Positions 24,996 through 36,820 of a stretch of DNA of 64,000 bases are shown here, in pieces (the stretch's first letter is position 1; each line of letters begins with the position of its first letter). Position numbers and translations under genes: made by a program. The DNA comes from Notospermus geniculatus (Eukaryota > Nemertea > Pilidiophora > Heteronemertea > Lineidae): NCBI GenBank assembly GCA_002633025.1, contig NMRB01000701.1:191058-255057 (forward strand), in the 5' to 3' direction. The notes beneath the pieces are model-generated. The model made no database searches. It was not told where the DNA came from and worked only from the letters and a program-made list of their open reading frames with translations.

Positions 24996-25090
24996 ATGGC
25001 GGAGGGGGCGTCGATACGACGTAGGCCACCCAAATTATCAAAAAAATCAAAGTTACACTCTGATTCTTTTTTGGAAATACTTTTCATGAG
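24996..25090 (+). CDS. Candidate first coding exon, unrecognised protein
   Basis: ATG at 24996 sits in CCAAGATGGCGGAGG, a strong Kozak context and also a YY1-like AAGATGGCGG box of the kind often found at metazoan housekeeping starts. The frame gives 31 codons, beginning MAEGASIRRRPPKLSKKSKL, basic and then ending hydrophobic. It runs to ATGAG followed by GTGAGG, a good donor, in phase 2. Without splicing the frame stops one codon later (TGA). I could not find a convincing second exon downstream and do not recognise the protein. Confidence 0.28.
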
Positions 25091-27910
25091 GTGAGGGAGA
25101 GTGGAGTGTGTTGTGGATGGAGTGGGATCCGAGTTCCATACACACACACATCCCGTTTCCATTGACAAACTAATATGTAGGCCGACATATACATATACAT
25201 GTACATCATGTACATCTACATTCATTGGTGTGCACGTGGTAGCCAATTTGTTTTACAGCATAATATACATTGTAGGGTTTTAAAATTTTAAGTTAAAATT
25301 TTATGTTACCAGTAACACATTACTATGCCTACCCATGGACATGGTTTTAGTGTAATTCATGGTGGTTTTGATCATCACTCCCAAATCTTATTGGTTTTTA
25401 TATTATTTAGAAAATGTCCAGAAGTCCATCGCTTGAGAGTCACCTGAATATACATACATTTAATAAGTCGCACGATGATTGCTTTATTAAGGCATATGCA
25501 GGAGACCGCACACATGTCAATTTTAAGATTTTAAAGGCGGACTTAAGCTAATGGGTAGATATTTGGGTTTAACTTGTAATTATATAAATCCGTTAATTCA
25601 ATCTTGTAAAAAATACGTCGGAAGATTATTAAAATGTCATATTTGTTAATTAAAGCGGTATTTCAATAACAATTCGATTTACACCAAGCACGAGTAGCCC
25701 CATATATCTAAACGATGGAGGTATTATAAGATGGCTAAACTGAACATGCACAGCACATAGTTAAACTTTCATAATACCAAAAATAGATCACAGATCATGG
25801 ACCGCATTTTCTACAAAGCCTGACTTATCGACTAAATACGGCAGACCAATATTTTGGTTTCGATATTCTGTAAATACAGCGTTAGCACAATGGTACTTAA
25901 TCAACACGCTGCCGCGATGTGAGAATTTTGTATTATATTGTTCAGTGGGTGTTCACACACCAATAATGCATATTGGTCACCCAGTCAGGACGAGACTCTA
26001 GGGAATACCAAGCTTTGCGAAATGCTATTTACCAAAAAATAAATCAAGGTGGGAAATCATATCAAATTACTAATTGCTATTCGGTTTTCATACCATTATT
26101 GAAATTGACCTGTTTGCTGCTGCTGGTTTCAGTTACACGGCTTAATAACGTTTCTGAATAAGTAAAGAAACGTTTTTGACACAAATCGTTACAAACTTTC
26201 AACAGCATTGATTTTTACAGAGGAGGCCAATTAATTTTCACTAACTTATGCACTTTGCCGACAAATTTGTGTATTATTTATTTATAAACAAATTGTGTGT
26301 TTTGGAACGAGTCCACCATTTGCAGTGTCAAATGTATACAAGAATGGCATCGTGCCATTTGAATACTAAAGTGCTTCACCAGTTGTTCAACCTTCCAATT
26401 TAACCTATAGGTATCTATACATGTACACTCGAGACGTACCGTACATTTGCAATGTAAAAACTGACGTTTACATACATGTACATCAGTATCTACCGTTCGC
26501 GGGACGATCTTTTAAGTATTCTGTTGTACCGATTTCTACTTGACGAAAACCGTGATATTTAGATAACGAATGTACACCCCCTATAGTTCACATCAAACAT
26601 CGCAAGTTATGATATAGAATAACTGTTACAGTAAAGAATCGAGCGTTCAGTTGCAGACGATAGATTATGATTGAGAAATGCCGATTCAGGCTCATGCCGT
26701 ATTCCGGATCAGTACGGCATCGTTTTTTTCAGATTTGTAGCTCGGCAAATTATTTAATGCGACATCAAAAATCTATCAACGTCGGGGCAAATACCGATGT
26801 TTACTAATAGCTATTTTATGACTTTGATGCTGCGATCGATTGCTCTGTCTGGAGAGATCGACCGCATACTCCCTATGCCTAACTCTTCCCCAGTGTTCAG
26901 TTGGCCTTAGGTATAGATCCACCAAACATTGGCATGATTGGCGCCGAAACTGACGGATCATCAATAGATGGCGCTTTATGACGAGGGATCCAATCATAAG
27001 TCTTCATCACAGGTTAGGTTTAACCGATGGCGCCGTAACCACTTTCTGATTGGCTAAGATACCCTGTACAAAGTATACACTGTATATTCATACTCGCTGC
27101 AGATTCCCGCCCAGCGGGAATTCCCCGAATCGGACAGCTGACGCCGCCTAGTGGTACTTTGAGGATCAACTGAAGCAGATTCAGAGCGCGGGTAACGTAG
27201 TGGGCAGCGGTTTGAAACTGCGGAAGGAGTTTATATATGCCCCGACCTTTGCTCTTTACACGACAAACCATGTTTTCCAGTCTGATCGAGTAGGCCCCTA
27301 CTGTGCACGTCAACACTTTTTCAGCATTTCAGCAATATACCTGAGCAAGACGATCTTTTGATCCAGTAGGCCTATTGTACACAGGCCAGCAACATTTTAA
27401 CAGCATCATGACATGTTGTTTCCCCTGTACTGATAGTTGTGCTCGAAAGGTAGCGAACCCACCACGAAATGCACATTATCCTGCTGATGTTCCAGTTATT
27501 CCAAATACATGTACACTGAATATCTCATTTCACTGACAACATTGTCCAACATGTTGCTGTAACAATAAATGTTGTAAAAATGTTGCAGTGACCTTTATTT
27601 AAATGACTCCATCCGATTCTGCCATCACGGGACCAATAACAATAGAAAGGAGACAGTGAACAATAGCATTTTCCGTCCGATCAGCTAAATCACTAGGCTT
27701 AACGAGATGGTGCCAGACGAATCGAACGTCAATTATCACGATAATTAAGCATGGGCAATGACCCTTGGGTTATTCTTCCTAATGCATCAGACAGTCCGAC
27801 TCAGCTTCTAAAGGTCTTTCTGTCCAATAGACTATCTTCTCGTTGCGATCGATTTACAGACAGCAGGCAGCTATATTTTCTTTTTCTGTACTTAGCATGT
27901 CGCAGGAGTT
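25091..27910. other. No gene recognised
   Basis: If 24996-25090 is a first exon, this would be the start of its intron. Contents are AT-rich sequence, short CA and ATGTAC runs (25136-25220) and ACATGTAC words near 26416 and 26470. A diffuse set of CAACATGTT-like words lies at 27530-27590. No clear element ends. Confidence 0.5.
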
Positions 27911-27977
27911 CCATGTTCTCGCCTGATACAGTTGTGTAATTAAAAAAATTACACAACTCTATCAGGCGAGAACATGG
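27911..27977. repeat. 67-bp near-perfect hairpin
   Basis: Arms of 31 bp (27911-27941 and 27947-27977) with one mismatch, beginning CCATGTTCTCGCCTGATA, around a loop of five A. No related copy elsewhere in the window and no flanking duplication visible. Confidence 0.95.
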
Positions 27978-29069
27978 CTAAAACAAAAATTTTCTAACTT
28001 CTGATATCAAGTAACAAGACCGAGATTTACAGGATATCAAAATCTCCTATGTTATTAAAACAGTATTCATGTACATTTGAAAGTGGGGTCGGGAGCAGCA
28101 CCGAGAACATGGGGTTGGTGCGACATGACACATGTTATGGTCAAATATCTACCATCTAGATGCATCCATATGCTCCACAGACATATAAATGTGCCTTATT
28201 TGACCATTTTTTACTGGAGTGACGCGTTTTTCTGTCGACACTGATTTTTCAGTTTCTGCTCATATGGGTAGGGGCCTAAGGAATTATAATATAAAAAGGG
28301 CTTCTGGACATGAGATGAGACGAACGTAGTTGGAGGGCGGAGCGATGTCACAACCTTTAGTAGTCAAGATGCATGATCCTGTATCGGATGTCAAAACTGA
28401 AATCAAATTGATTAAAAGATTAAAAAATGGTGGAGGGGACGTTTTAAGCATGAACCCTAAACATGCAACCCGTTTCTCTTGTGAAGGGCAAACCATTCTT
28501 GGAACGGGCATTATATAACCTTCCACGTTGTATTAGATTTCAATCCCACTCTTATGTCCACTGTAAGACATAACGTTCTTGGTTTGTATTGTGACAAATG
28601 AACAATTATTTTTGCATCTTCATCTTCATCGACAGAGCATGAATCCACATTTTTTCTTCCCAATTTGATGTCTTCTGACGTTGGGCAGAATTACATGCTA
28701 AGGTTACACTTTTTGAAAATACCCGTGTTTTTCCAGACCCGTGTGTACGAAAATCCCGGCGAGAGGTCACACTACTACATTGTAGTTAACTAGCCCGACG
28801 ACAGTTGCGCTGCATGCATTGACTCTTCGGTCATTTCTGTATTGGCACACATTGTTGGAGGCGCGAAAACGACGTCACTTAATGGCTGCGCCATCTGTGG
28901 CCGTGCGAAGAACTATAGGGCTGGGTCCACAATTCAATTTTCTGTACACGTCCTGTACATCGACTGTACATACATTTTGCCAAATACATGTAATTCAAAA
29001 ACTACAAATAGGAGTTGATTCAAATTTTCACAGGCTCGATTGGCATTCTAATTCTTTTTATTTGCAATT

Positions 29070-29241
29070 TTCTCAGACAATGTAATAAAGTATAATAGTC
29101 AATTTCCAGAATATTTAGCAAATTTTCGACCCCAACCGAAATCGAAAATTTGCTAAATATTCTGGAAATTGACTATTATACTTTATTATATTGTGTGTTG
29201 ATTTTTGTGCTCGCCTTCTTTTTGGTTCTCAGACAATGTAA
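29070..29241. repeat. Perfect 47-bp inverted repeat between 16-bp direct repeats
   Basis: Arms 29083-29129 and 29142-29188 are exact reverse complements over 47 bases, with a 12-base loop (29130-29141). A 16-bp word, TTCTCAGACAATGTAA, occurs at 29070-29085, overlapping the start of the left arm, and again at 29226-29241. The direct repeats could mark an insertion or a template-switch event. Confidence 0.95.
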
Positions 29242-30037
29242 ATATCATACGAAATCGCCGCCATTTGACTGCCCTGAAACCAGTATCCTTACACCCCTGC
29301 CGGGAACGGTAAATATCAGGCTAAACTTCATATACAAGAAAACTTCACGTGGGTGGTGCCTATAGAGTGAAAAATCCGTATCCCTCATGGATACGAAACC
29401 AGAACATGTAAGTCCGAAATCAAAGAGAATCCTTGTAGAAAATTGCTCGATTGGCCACCGATGATGCTATTATGCGATAGATAAACCACTTGTGTTTGTT
29501 CCAATCGATGTCTCCAACATTGTTACATTCCATTCTCGGATTGATCCCATCCACTTTCCTTAGTCTCGTGCAACTCCTACAAATCGAACAAGGAGTCATT
29601 TGCTTATTGTTGTTCAGCATTATATAACGTTATGAGTGACTGTTGACTGCCCCTAACCGATAACCTCGCACCAGAATTGACTGTGATTTTTCACTGGTTC
29701 GACAAAGCTGGCGTCACGTATCCATCTACAGCGTGTTCCAGAAGAAACTCGGAATTGGTGAAGCACCGTGTGCAAAGTCCGTGTTGGTGGACAATACTCC
29801 AACTAGAACACGGTCACATCCGTACCCTTCATTCGGCATTCGGACACAAGCCAATGTCCAGTTCAAAGACAGAGGTAGTGAGTTACATCAGCCAAGTTAG
29901 GCCTGATTTCCGGACAATTTTTGAGGATGGTAATTGCTATTACGACTAGAGCGGTGATGATTCATATTAACCCTCCAAGGGCTAACTACTGACCGCTTTA
30001 TCCATTTATTTTTTTTAGTTCTTTCTGGAACACAGTA

Positions 30038-30300
30038 CTATAGTAAAGTACCGCGACTACCATCGCCACTAAAAAGTGCACTGATGCATGCCACAGCCAC
30101 GATTTTTTCATATTCTCTTCGCATCAGCCTTCTTGGCTTTCGCATAAATGCCCTGACTTTCCTTTCATCAAGATTACACTTCAAGCAAAGCCTTCCAATA
30201 TTAAACACCCACATCGAACGCCGCCAATGCAGGGAAATCTCACTAGCCACAACTCTCCCTGTGGTATCGAGAACGCAAAGATCGGCGTCTGTTCCGAATC
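30038..30300 (-). CDS. Candidate coding exon, unrecognised protein
   Basis: On the minus strand a plausible acceptor (GGCTTAATTTGTAG, AG at 30302-30301) is followed by 86 codons to TAG at 30040-30038. The peptide contains GTDADLCVLDTTGRVVASEI and, later, a basic stretch FMRKPRRLMRREYEK. Codon use (purine first positions, many AAG/CTG/GTG) looks more coding than most frames here. No domain is recognised. A separate minus-strand frame upstream (30689-31024) also reads protein-like but is unlinked. Confidence 0.27.
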
Positions 30301-32587
30301 CTACAAATTAAGCCACTTAGTGTTTCATCCATTCAATTTGGCTTCCTCCGAGAAGATCACAAATCGCCTCCAAGCTCATGACAACCCGCCACAACAAGTA
30401 GCCAGGCGCTAATGTATTCCTTTCACTACCAGACTTATGAAATGCTTGCTCTTGTTGATAGCCGACTAATTTGCAATTATACCGATGGTTTGGTACCTTG
30501 GGTATCTCTGGGCGAGGCGCAACCTTCCACTCGATGGCTTGTTAAGTAGTGGTGATACTGACAGACGGGTATTCGGCACGCACGTTCTCGTCATCACGGC
30601 TCTGGCTTGACCTTTGCAATTCTGACCAGAGTCAGTGGCTGCCATTCACTGCGCATGATGGTTGAAGGCGGCATGCATTGAGGGAAAGTCAAACTGCCGC
30701 GGGGCTGGGGCGTGGAGAGCTCAAGACTTCCAGAGGAAAATCGTCGTAGTTCCGATTGACCATAATCATGCGTCTTCCGATTGTCGATTTCAACTTGCAT
30801 GCTGATCGATCTTTAGGATACATTTTGTATACGTCATATGGAACAAACTTTGTTTGTCCACAAACAAATCTGTTGCATTTCGACACGATTTTCAAATCAA
30901 GATGGCCGCCACGGTGGCCATATTTCGTTATTACTGAACACGTGACATGCGTGCACTGGTACAGCCATGCGATGTTCTGTAATTTTGCACTGAACCACGG
31001 CAGAGATGGCGAGGTTTCGAACATCGGATCCGATTTCTCCGTCGCTTCATACTTTCACTGTAACTTATGACGAAGTGCATAAGCTAGTTGTAATTTCTTT
31101 GCCCGTAGGCTGATTCTTACGCGTGTGACCGGGATTTATACCACATATCTACCTCAGTCGACCCGCAAAGGTATGAACAGCGCCACGACGTGTCAGCCGC
31201 GGTATTTGGCGGTACTAACTGCTAAATCACTGAACGAAAGCGAGGCAGTGACGTAGGCGTAGCAGACGCTATAAAACAATCACTAATTACGCACGATTAG
31301 TCAGACGTTTGAAGGTGGCGTGATGTTTACATGTTGATGGATGTTTCTCTACGAAAGTTGCCGAAAATTTCATCGAAATCGGTTCAGTTTTGGCCGAGTT
31401 ATCGATCGAAAGGTAACCTTGTGTTTTCGAAAACAGGCGTTCTTCAAAGTGCGTACACTTTCTTGGAATAGTATTTTGAAACTTCTGCTTAGGTCATTCG
31501 GGTTGTTATAACATAGAAGAATCCNTGATGTCCTTCTGGTGATGATGCCCACCAGAGCATATTGTCTCTAGAAACAACGTTTCAAACCTCTGATCTGCAC
31601 ATCGTCACTCTTGACGAACCACTGGACCTGCATAAAACATAAATTTTACAGAATACAAGCAAAATATGACAAACCAGTTAATAGACGGGCTACAATCGGA
31701 TTACGCATGCCGGGTTCTCTATAATTGCCCATCAAATTCTGGAGCTAAGCCTCAATAAATTATCGATACAGCAACAAGATCGATGTTTAGGGTTTCCCTC
31801 TGCAGATCAGTGCTGTGGTTTTCCTCCAACACGCCCTGTTTTCCTTCAGGCAAGCACATTACTGATCAGTCAGCTCACGGATTCCTTGATTTAGTCAGTC
31901 AGTATCAACCGAAGAAGAAACAGTAAAGGAACACTGCCATGTACAAGATCTGCGTGCCGTTGAAGCCATCGTGAGCGAGATCTGATTTGCTCTGTGTATT
32001 TCAATGCATCCTGAGCGATAAATGCGTGCATATCACCAGAGATCGGCTATAGATTTTAGAATTCTAGCGACTGCTGTCTGCATCACAATGAAAGTGCTGT
32101 TTTAGGGTTACCGATCAGTCACCTTTATTGGCGTAAATTTCTTGTAATCCGTTGGCAAGATGTGTCTCGCGTTTAAACCAGTTGCTGCCAAGTGGCGATA
32201 ATGTATATCAAAAACGGTTGGTTAGGTTAGACTTAATGTCACTAGCTGTCGACAGGCTGCCTTTGCTATACAAAGAGATAATCTATCAGCTCTTTCCTCA
32301 ACCGGTAACTTTAGGGTTTTTGTGACTATCATCTTATAGAAAATTGGTATTACAATGAGACTTGGCTGTATTTTCTGGTGCCACCAGGACTAGGTTCTGA
32401 TTAGTAGGACTGTACAGGGAATAGTGTGATATATTAAAAATGGTTGGCAAGAGAACTTTTTAATTTGGATGACAGGCCAGTCTCGCCCCGTTCCGATTAC
32501 CGTGATAGCTAGACGCAATTCCTGGCGTCGGAGACACCTTCATATTATATTTCTGGCATAAAGTCCAATAAGACTATGGGTCTTATG

Positions 32588-32730
32588 CTGGGGTCGGACT
32601 TTAGCCTAAAGTATCTATACTTTAGCCTAAAGTATCTATACTTTAGCTATAGCTAAAGTTAGACTTTATCTACTCTTAAAGCATTGAGAAACTTCAGACT
32701 TTAATGAAAGTGTGGCTGAAGTCCGACCAG
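32588..32730. mobile_element. 143-bp inverted-repeat element with internal 21-bp tandem
   Basis: CTGGGGTCGGACTTTAGCC at the left and GGCTGAAGTCCGACCAG at the right are inverted. Inside, the 21-bp unit ACTTTAGCCTAAAGTATCTA(T) occurs twice (32598-32618, 32619-32639) plus a partial third, and each unit is itself palindromic. Confidence 0.8.
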
Positions 32731-34453
32731 AACATACTGCCCTAAGAGAGTGGAGGACCGAGCTAAAGGGAAAACCTACCGTTCAATCTATACGGACTCT
32801 CTTTTATACCCATGAGTATAAGCCGTGATTGGGTTATTTGTTTACGTCGTATGTCTTCTAAGGAATGGAAACAAACCATTCTTTGAGTCGCATACATGGT
32901 TAGTTTTTGCCGATATATAAAATGACATGTTTGCATGCCTGGATCAACTACAAGTCTGCCCTCGGCGGAGACGCCAGTCGATACTCGGGTAGCGATGTGA
33001 CTACTTCATCAAACTCCCCAATTGTTTACATGTGACAAATGACCAAAGCAAACCATAGAGGAAGTAGTGACTAAATCGGTCGATTGGCAATGGAGATGGA
33101 GGCTTCTTCCTGTATCATTGATCGCCTTGTGCATTATCAACACTGACAACCCTGATAGGTCCGTGTGTCTGTTCACGATGTTGATAATTAGCCAACCAAT
33201 TAGTCCACTGGAAGTGATTGCCAACAATTCGTGTTTGTCAAAATGCATTAATTTCCACACGATTGACGTACCAAATTGTTCATTATCGCATAATAATATC
33301 TAATGTAATCTTGCCGTTCAACCCGGCGATTCAACGACATTTCCCCGATTTAATAGCGGATAGTTTTCGTCACTTGGCCAACTTCTCTTCAAATTCATTT
33401 CACCTTTCGGCTTTGCAGCACTTCAATAGCTGCTGCTTCTATCGTCGCCTAAATTTATCCATCACCTGGACACATTCGCCCAGTATGATCCGACTGATAA
33501 TCCAATTAAAGACGAAGAGCTGCACTTTCCCATTCATCGCTGTGTATAATCTTTCCAAGACGACAAGAGTAACCAGACCCAAGCTCCGAGCGCTTACCAT
33601 TTGACCTGCATCAGCATTCGTTGGCGTTTCTGAAGGGAAAACACCGAATGAGAAACGTTCCGGTTTCCCAGCCCATTTAGAGTCTGTTGCTTCACGAATT
33701 CTACAACATGACACTAAGAGGAGGTTCTTTGTCGTGATAAAAAAACCCGGCGGTCGTGTGTCCGACTGTCTGTCGCATGCAGTGTTTGGAATGAGTAAGC
33801 AGACTAATTCCAAACTTCTTAGGGAACAACGGAGCATCCGTGAATGAGAAGCTTCTTTCTTTTCACGCCTGATCGCACAAGGGCTCTTTGCAAGCATCGG
33901 GCAACGGGTTTCATCAAATTAGCGGCGAGATCAAATAGTCAGACCTAGTCCTAGTTCAATTATTTGAGATGCGATAATCAAATTTTGGGAACACTTTTTA
34001 TTGATTCATGCTGTAATAAGACGGGGTTTGCTCTGTTTTCAACTTTGTAAAGGAAAGAAGCCCCACCCCGGCGCTTCTGAACTCCTGCCGTTTCGATATA
34101 AATCAAGAAATCGTAAACTTTTTGTAGGGGCTGCAGCAGATTACGTATGTAAGTGTGCTTGCCGTCGTAGCTGCTTAGTTTATGCAATGCGTATAGGAGC
34201 AAATAATTCCTACTTCAGCTGAGCAGCAGGCCTCTTAGCCTCTTGTTCTTTTGAGGCATTATGCTACATATTGTATTCAACATGATTAGACAAAAGCGTA
34301 ATGGAATACCCGTCGAAGTCTGCATATGTGGAACGTCTTCACGAAGAGGTCGTCATATTCGTCGTGTCACTAATGGTTCCAATCACCGACTTCAGTGCTT
34401 GCTCACTCCGTCACCGCGGTCCTGGAATCCTCACGCTGGTTATTGGCGAGAAT

Positions 34454-34593
34454 GGAAATAGAAACGGGTTTCTAAGGTGGAAGACATTGCTTCCTACCAG
34501 ATTCGAACCCACGGACCCTCGCATGAGGCATCAATCGCCAGCACTAAGGGGCAGCACGCCTTCACCACTAGGCCAAATCCCCATCCCCATCAT
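34454..34593 (-). mobile_element. 140-bp tRNA-derived SINE with target-site duplication
   Basis: On the minus strand the A-box TGGCCTAGTGG and the B-box GGGTTCGAATC are in order. Their wide spacing recalls a class II (long variable arm) tRNA. The insert is bounded by an 18-bp direct repeat with one change, CTGGTTATTGGCGAGAAT at 34436-34453 and CTGGTTATTGGCGACAAT at 34594-34611, as expected of target-primed retroposition. The tail is short and not poly(A). It is a retroposed Pol III transcript, not a functional tRNA. Confidence 0.85.
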
Positions 34594-34841
34594 CTGGTTA
34601 TTGGCGACAATCAGAATTGTGCTGCAGTCTGCAACAAAACTGTCATGACTGTAGCCTACATTTACGCGACGAGGCGGACGCGGCCTAGTCAAAGCATCGT
34701 TCGCCTGTCTCTGCTTGGTCCCATTGCTGCGATGTGTTAACGACTCCATCATTCACCGGGGGTGCAGAAACAAGCAAAATCCAACTTCAGATCATCGCGT
34801 GAGACGAAACAACAACAAACACAAACATCAAACTATGGCGA

Positions 34842-35063
34842 TTAGTGGAGGCTATGGAAGATGAAAGACACGCTATAGTCTGAGCGGAAGTCTTTCTCTT
34901 GGTACAGGACAAAGTGGCCATGTTGCAAATCCAGATTCAACCAGCCATGAACCGAGTCCGGAATCTTTAACCACTGGGAACGGCTGCCCATGGAATACGG
35001 AGCAACACCAATATTTTCCATTATCAATCCATAAGCGAAGCAAAAAGGGTCATGCGCCTCCAC
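34842..35063 (-). CDS. Candidate coding segment (3' part of a possible minus-strand gene or pseudogene)
   Basis: The frame ends at TAA and reads plausibly throughout, with the piece GWLNLDLQHGHFVLYQEKDF close to its end. Third positions favour C/G/T over A. The last 25 residues vaguely recall a beta/gamma-crystallin-like strand pattern, but I would not assign that. An in-frame TGA precedes it, and there is no strong acceptor. See also 35266-35683 and 35919-36062. Confidence 0.2.
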   Translation of the reverse strand: MEAHDPFCFAYGLIMENIGVAPYSMGSRSQWLKIPDSVHGWLNLDLQHGHFVLYQEKDFRSDYSVSFIFHSLH

Positions 35064-35265
35064 ACACGATGTTCAAAATTTCCGTCGACTTGTAGGCTAC
35101 TCATATTAAAGCTTCTTTTACTAGAACTGAAATACTCGCTTTTCATTTTTCACTCCTAATTTTTCCTTTCAAAATCAAAATAAGAGAATGAAACAACCAG
35201 GCCTTTTTTTGTAAACAGTTGGAACTACCTCACGCGATTTATCAATCAGTCAGCTATTAACAGAT

Positions 35266-35683
35266 CTAAGCTGGCAATCCACAGACTTTGATAATGACCG
35301 TAACTCCGCTGTCTAGCGAGACATATATTCCTGCTTGAGTCTTCAAAACAGAAAGGTCTTCATCGCAGCTGGATCCAACTGGGTGCTGCCAGAAATACAG
35401 TGCTTCACTTGGAAAGCTCCCGGCTTCGCCATACAAGGCTAACCTGGCCTGTGGCTTCTTCAGCAGGAGTCTGTCTTTAGATCGAAGAGGAGATACATTC
35501 TTACGAGTTGCTATACAAGTGTAAGTAGACTGGTGCAGTACCTCGGATACAACGTTATTTTTCATGTACACATCAACCGGATTTTTTTCCGGTACAAAAA
35601 TAGCGTTGTCGTTAACGTTTACGTTTATCGTTTGATTTCTTAACCTCCCTATTACTATTGATATAACATACGCATCACTTACC
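35266..35683 (-). CDS. Candidate coding segment, unrecognised protein
   Basis: About 125 codons on the minus strand up to TAG at 35266-35268. They begin near NQTINVNVNDNAIFVPEKNP and include STYTCIATRKNVSPL, which loosely recalls the end of an Ig-like domain. First codon positions are strongly purine-rich in the first 35 codons. The adjoining upstream frame (35683-35902, containing GDVCWLVAHCITYDEYEMM) is offset by one base and ends at GTAAGT. The only AG that restores the frame would give a 34-base intron, too short to be credible. A frameshifted pseudogene is equally possible. Confidence 0.25.
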
Positions 35684-35918
35684 CAATGTTCTCATCATCT
35701 CGTACTCGTCATACGTTATACAGTGAGCAACAAGCCAACACACATCCCCTACACGGTTTGGTAAATTGAAACCCGTAACCAAGAAATTACAGATAACAAA
35801 ATTGTTCAAAACTACATTATTCTCTCCAAGTCCAAGTACATGTACAAAACGAGACTGGAGATAAATTGAGCCATTTGGCAATAAACAGGGCGTGCCCGCA
35901 CATTAAGTACGTTTACTG

Positions 35919-36062
35919 TCAACGACCGCAAGACGGTTCACCTCGGATGAAATATTCAGCATTCTCACATTGTGCGGTGCAGTTGATGACGTCACCTAGT
36001 GTATCGCTTTCAATGTTATTTTGAATTTCATGATTCGTTGATTTGTCGCCGTCGACACGCAT
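35919..36062 (-). CDS. Candidate short coding segment
   Basis: Forty-seven codons from ATG (36062) to TGA on the minus strand, containing GDVINCTAQCENAEYFIRGE, Cys-rich and protein-like. It lies just upstream of the segments at 35266-35902 and could belong to the same unit, separated by stops. A GAG/GTGAAC donor-like site lies inside it. No family recognised. Confidence 0.17.
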   Translation of the reverse strand: MRVDGDKSTNHEIQNNIESDTLGDVINCTAQCENAEYFIRGEPSCGR

Positions 36063-36397
36063 TTGAAATATTCATGATGTAGCAATCACTTGAGAAATAA
36101 TTTGCAGCTTCACAAATAAATCACTTGGTTCATTAAAAGGTTATTTGAAACACTAAGGAATACGTACCGTGCTTCAGACGACGTAACCTGACTTTGGCAA
36201 TGGAACATCCGTTAACAAACACACACACCTGCCGTGGCTTTTTATGCCATATTGAAAAATCTCACATTGATAACTAGTAGAGTTAATTGTTTAAAATCTC
36301 ACACTGATAAAATGATTGATTTACTGTGCAAAATGATTTTATATCGCAATGAAGTGCAGCGCTGTCACGTTTTAATATACATGTATGCATGTAAGTA

Positions 36398-36734
36398 CAT
36401 GTAGTACATATAGGAAGGTGCCTGCAGCAGAGTTTCCGGACGTATTCCGTGGATTCGCATGCAGGTGATATTACGCATAGATTTGCGGAGCCGTACGACA
36501 CTCAGAATACCAACGCTTGTGCATTCATTCTAGTCTCTCTGTCGGAGGAAAAGTTGCCAAATTAACTAGTTCATGTAGTACATTCAGGAAGGTGCCTGTA
36601 GCAGAGTCTCCGGACGTATTCTGGAGATTCACAGGTGATATTACCATCGATTTGCGGAGCCTTACGACACTTAGAGTGGATACCAATGCTTGTGCATTCA
36701 TCCTCGTCTCTCGGAGGAAAAGTTGCCAAATTTA
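36398..36734. repeat. Tandem duplication, two units of about 165 bp
   Basis: Units 36398-36564 and 36572-36734 share CATGTAGTACAT, AGGAAGGTGCCTG, AGCAGAGT, GATTTGCGGAGCC and GGAGGAAAAGTTGCCAAATT in order, with moderate divergence and small indels. The spacer is seven bases. It lies next to an ACATGTAC-rich stretch. Confidence 0.92.
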
Positions 36735-36787
36735 GTAAGGCCAAATTTACATGTACATAGAGGTATACGGTATACGGACACGCCGGC

Positions 36788-36820
36788 GAATAAAGGTTTC
36801 ATGGTCATGAACCCTTTATT
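36788..36820. repeat. Palindrome of about 32 bp
   Basis: AATAAAGGTTTCATG is followed by CATGAACCCTTTATT, nearly exact complements. An outer pair, CGCCGGCGAA and TTCGCCAGCG, also matches. Confidence 0.85.

Noticed and set aside
30894-30930. CAAGATGGCCGCC start-like box
   Set aside because: It is part of a local palindrome (AAGATGGCCGCCAC...GTGGCCAT), and the frame stops after 11 codons.
31364-31420. Motif TTTCATCGAAATCGGTTCAG resembling a recurrent invertebrate repeat
   Set aside because: Only one copy in the window and no terminal structure, so no element can be defined.
33439-33897. 152-codon minus-strand frame, with a 32-base stretch (33598-33629) between a good acceptor and ATG/GTAAGC
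   Set aside because: No domain and no partner exons. Short splice-bounded stretches occur often by chance.
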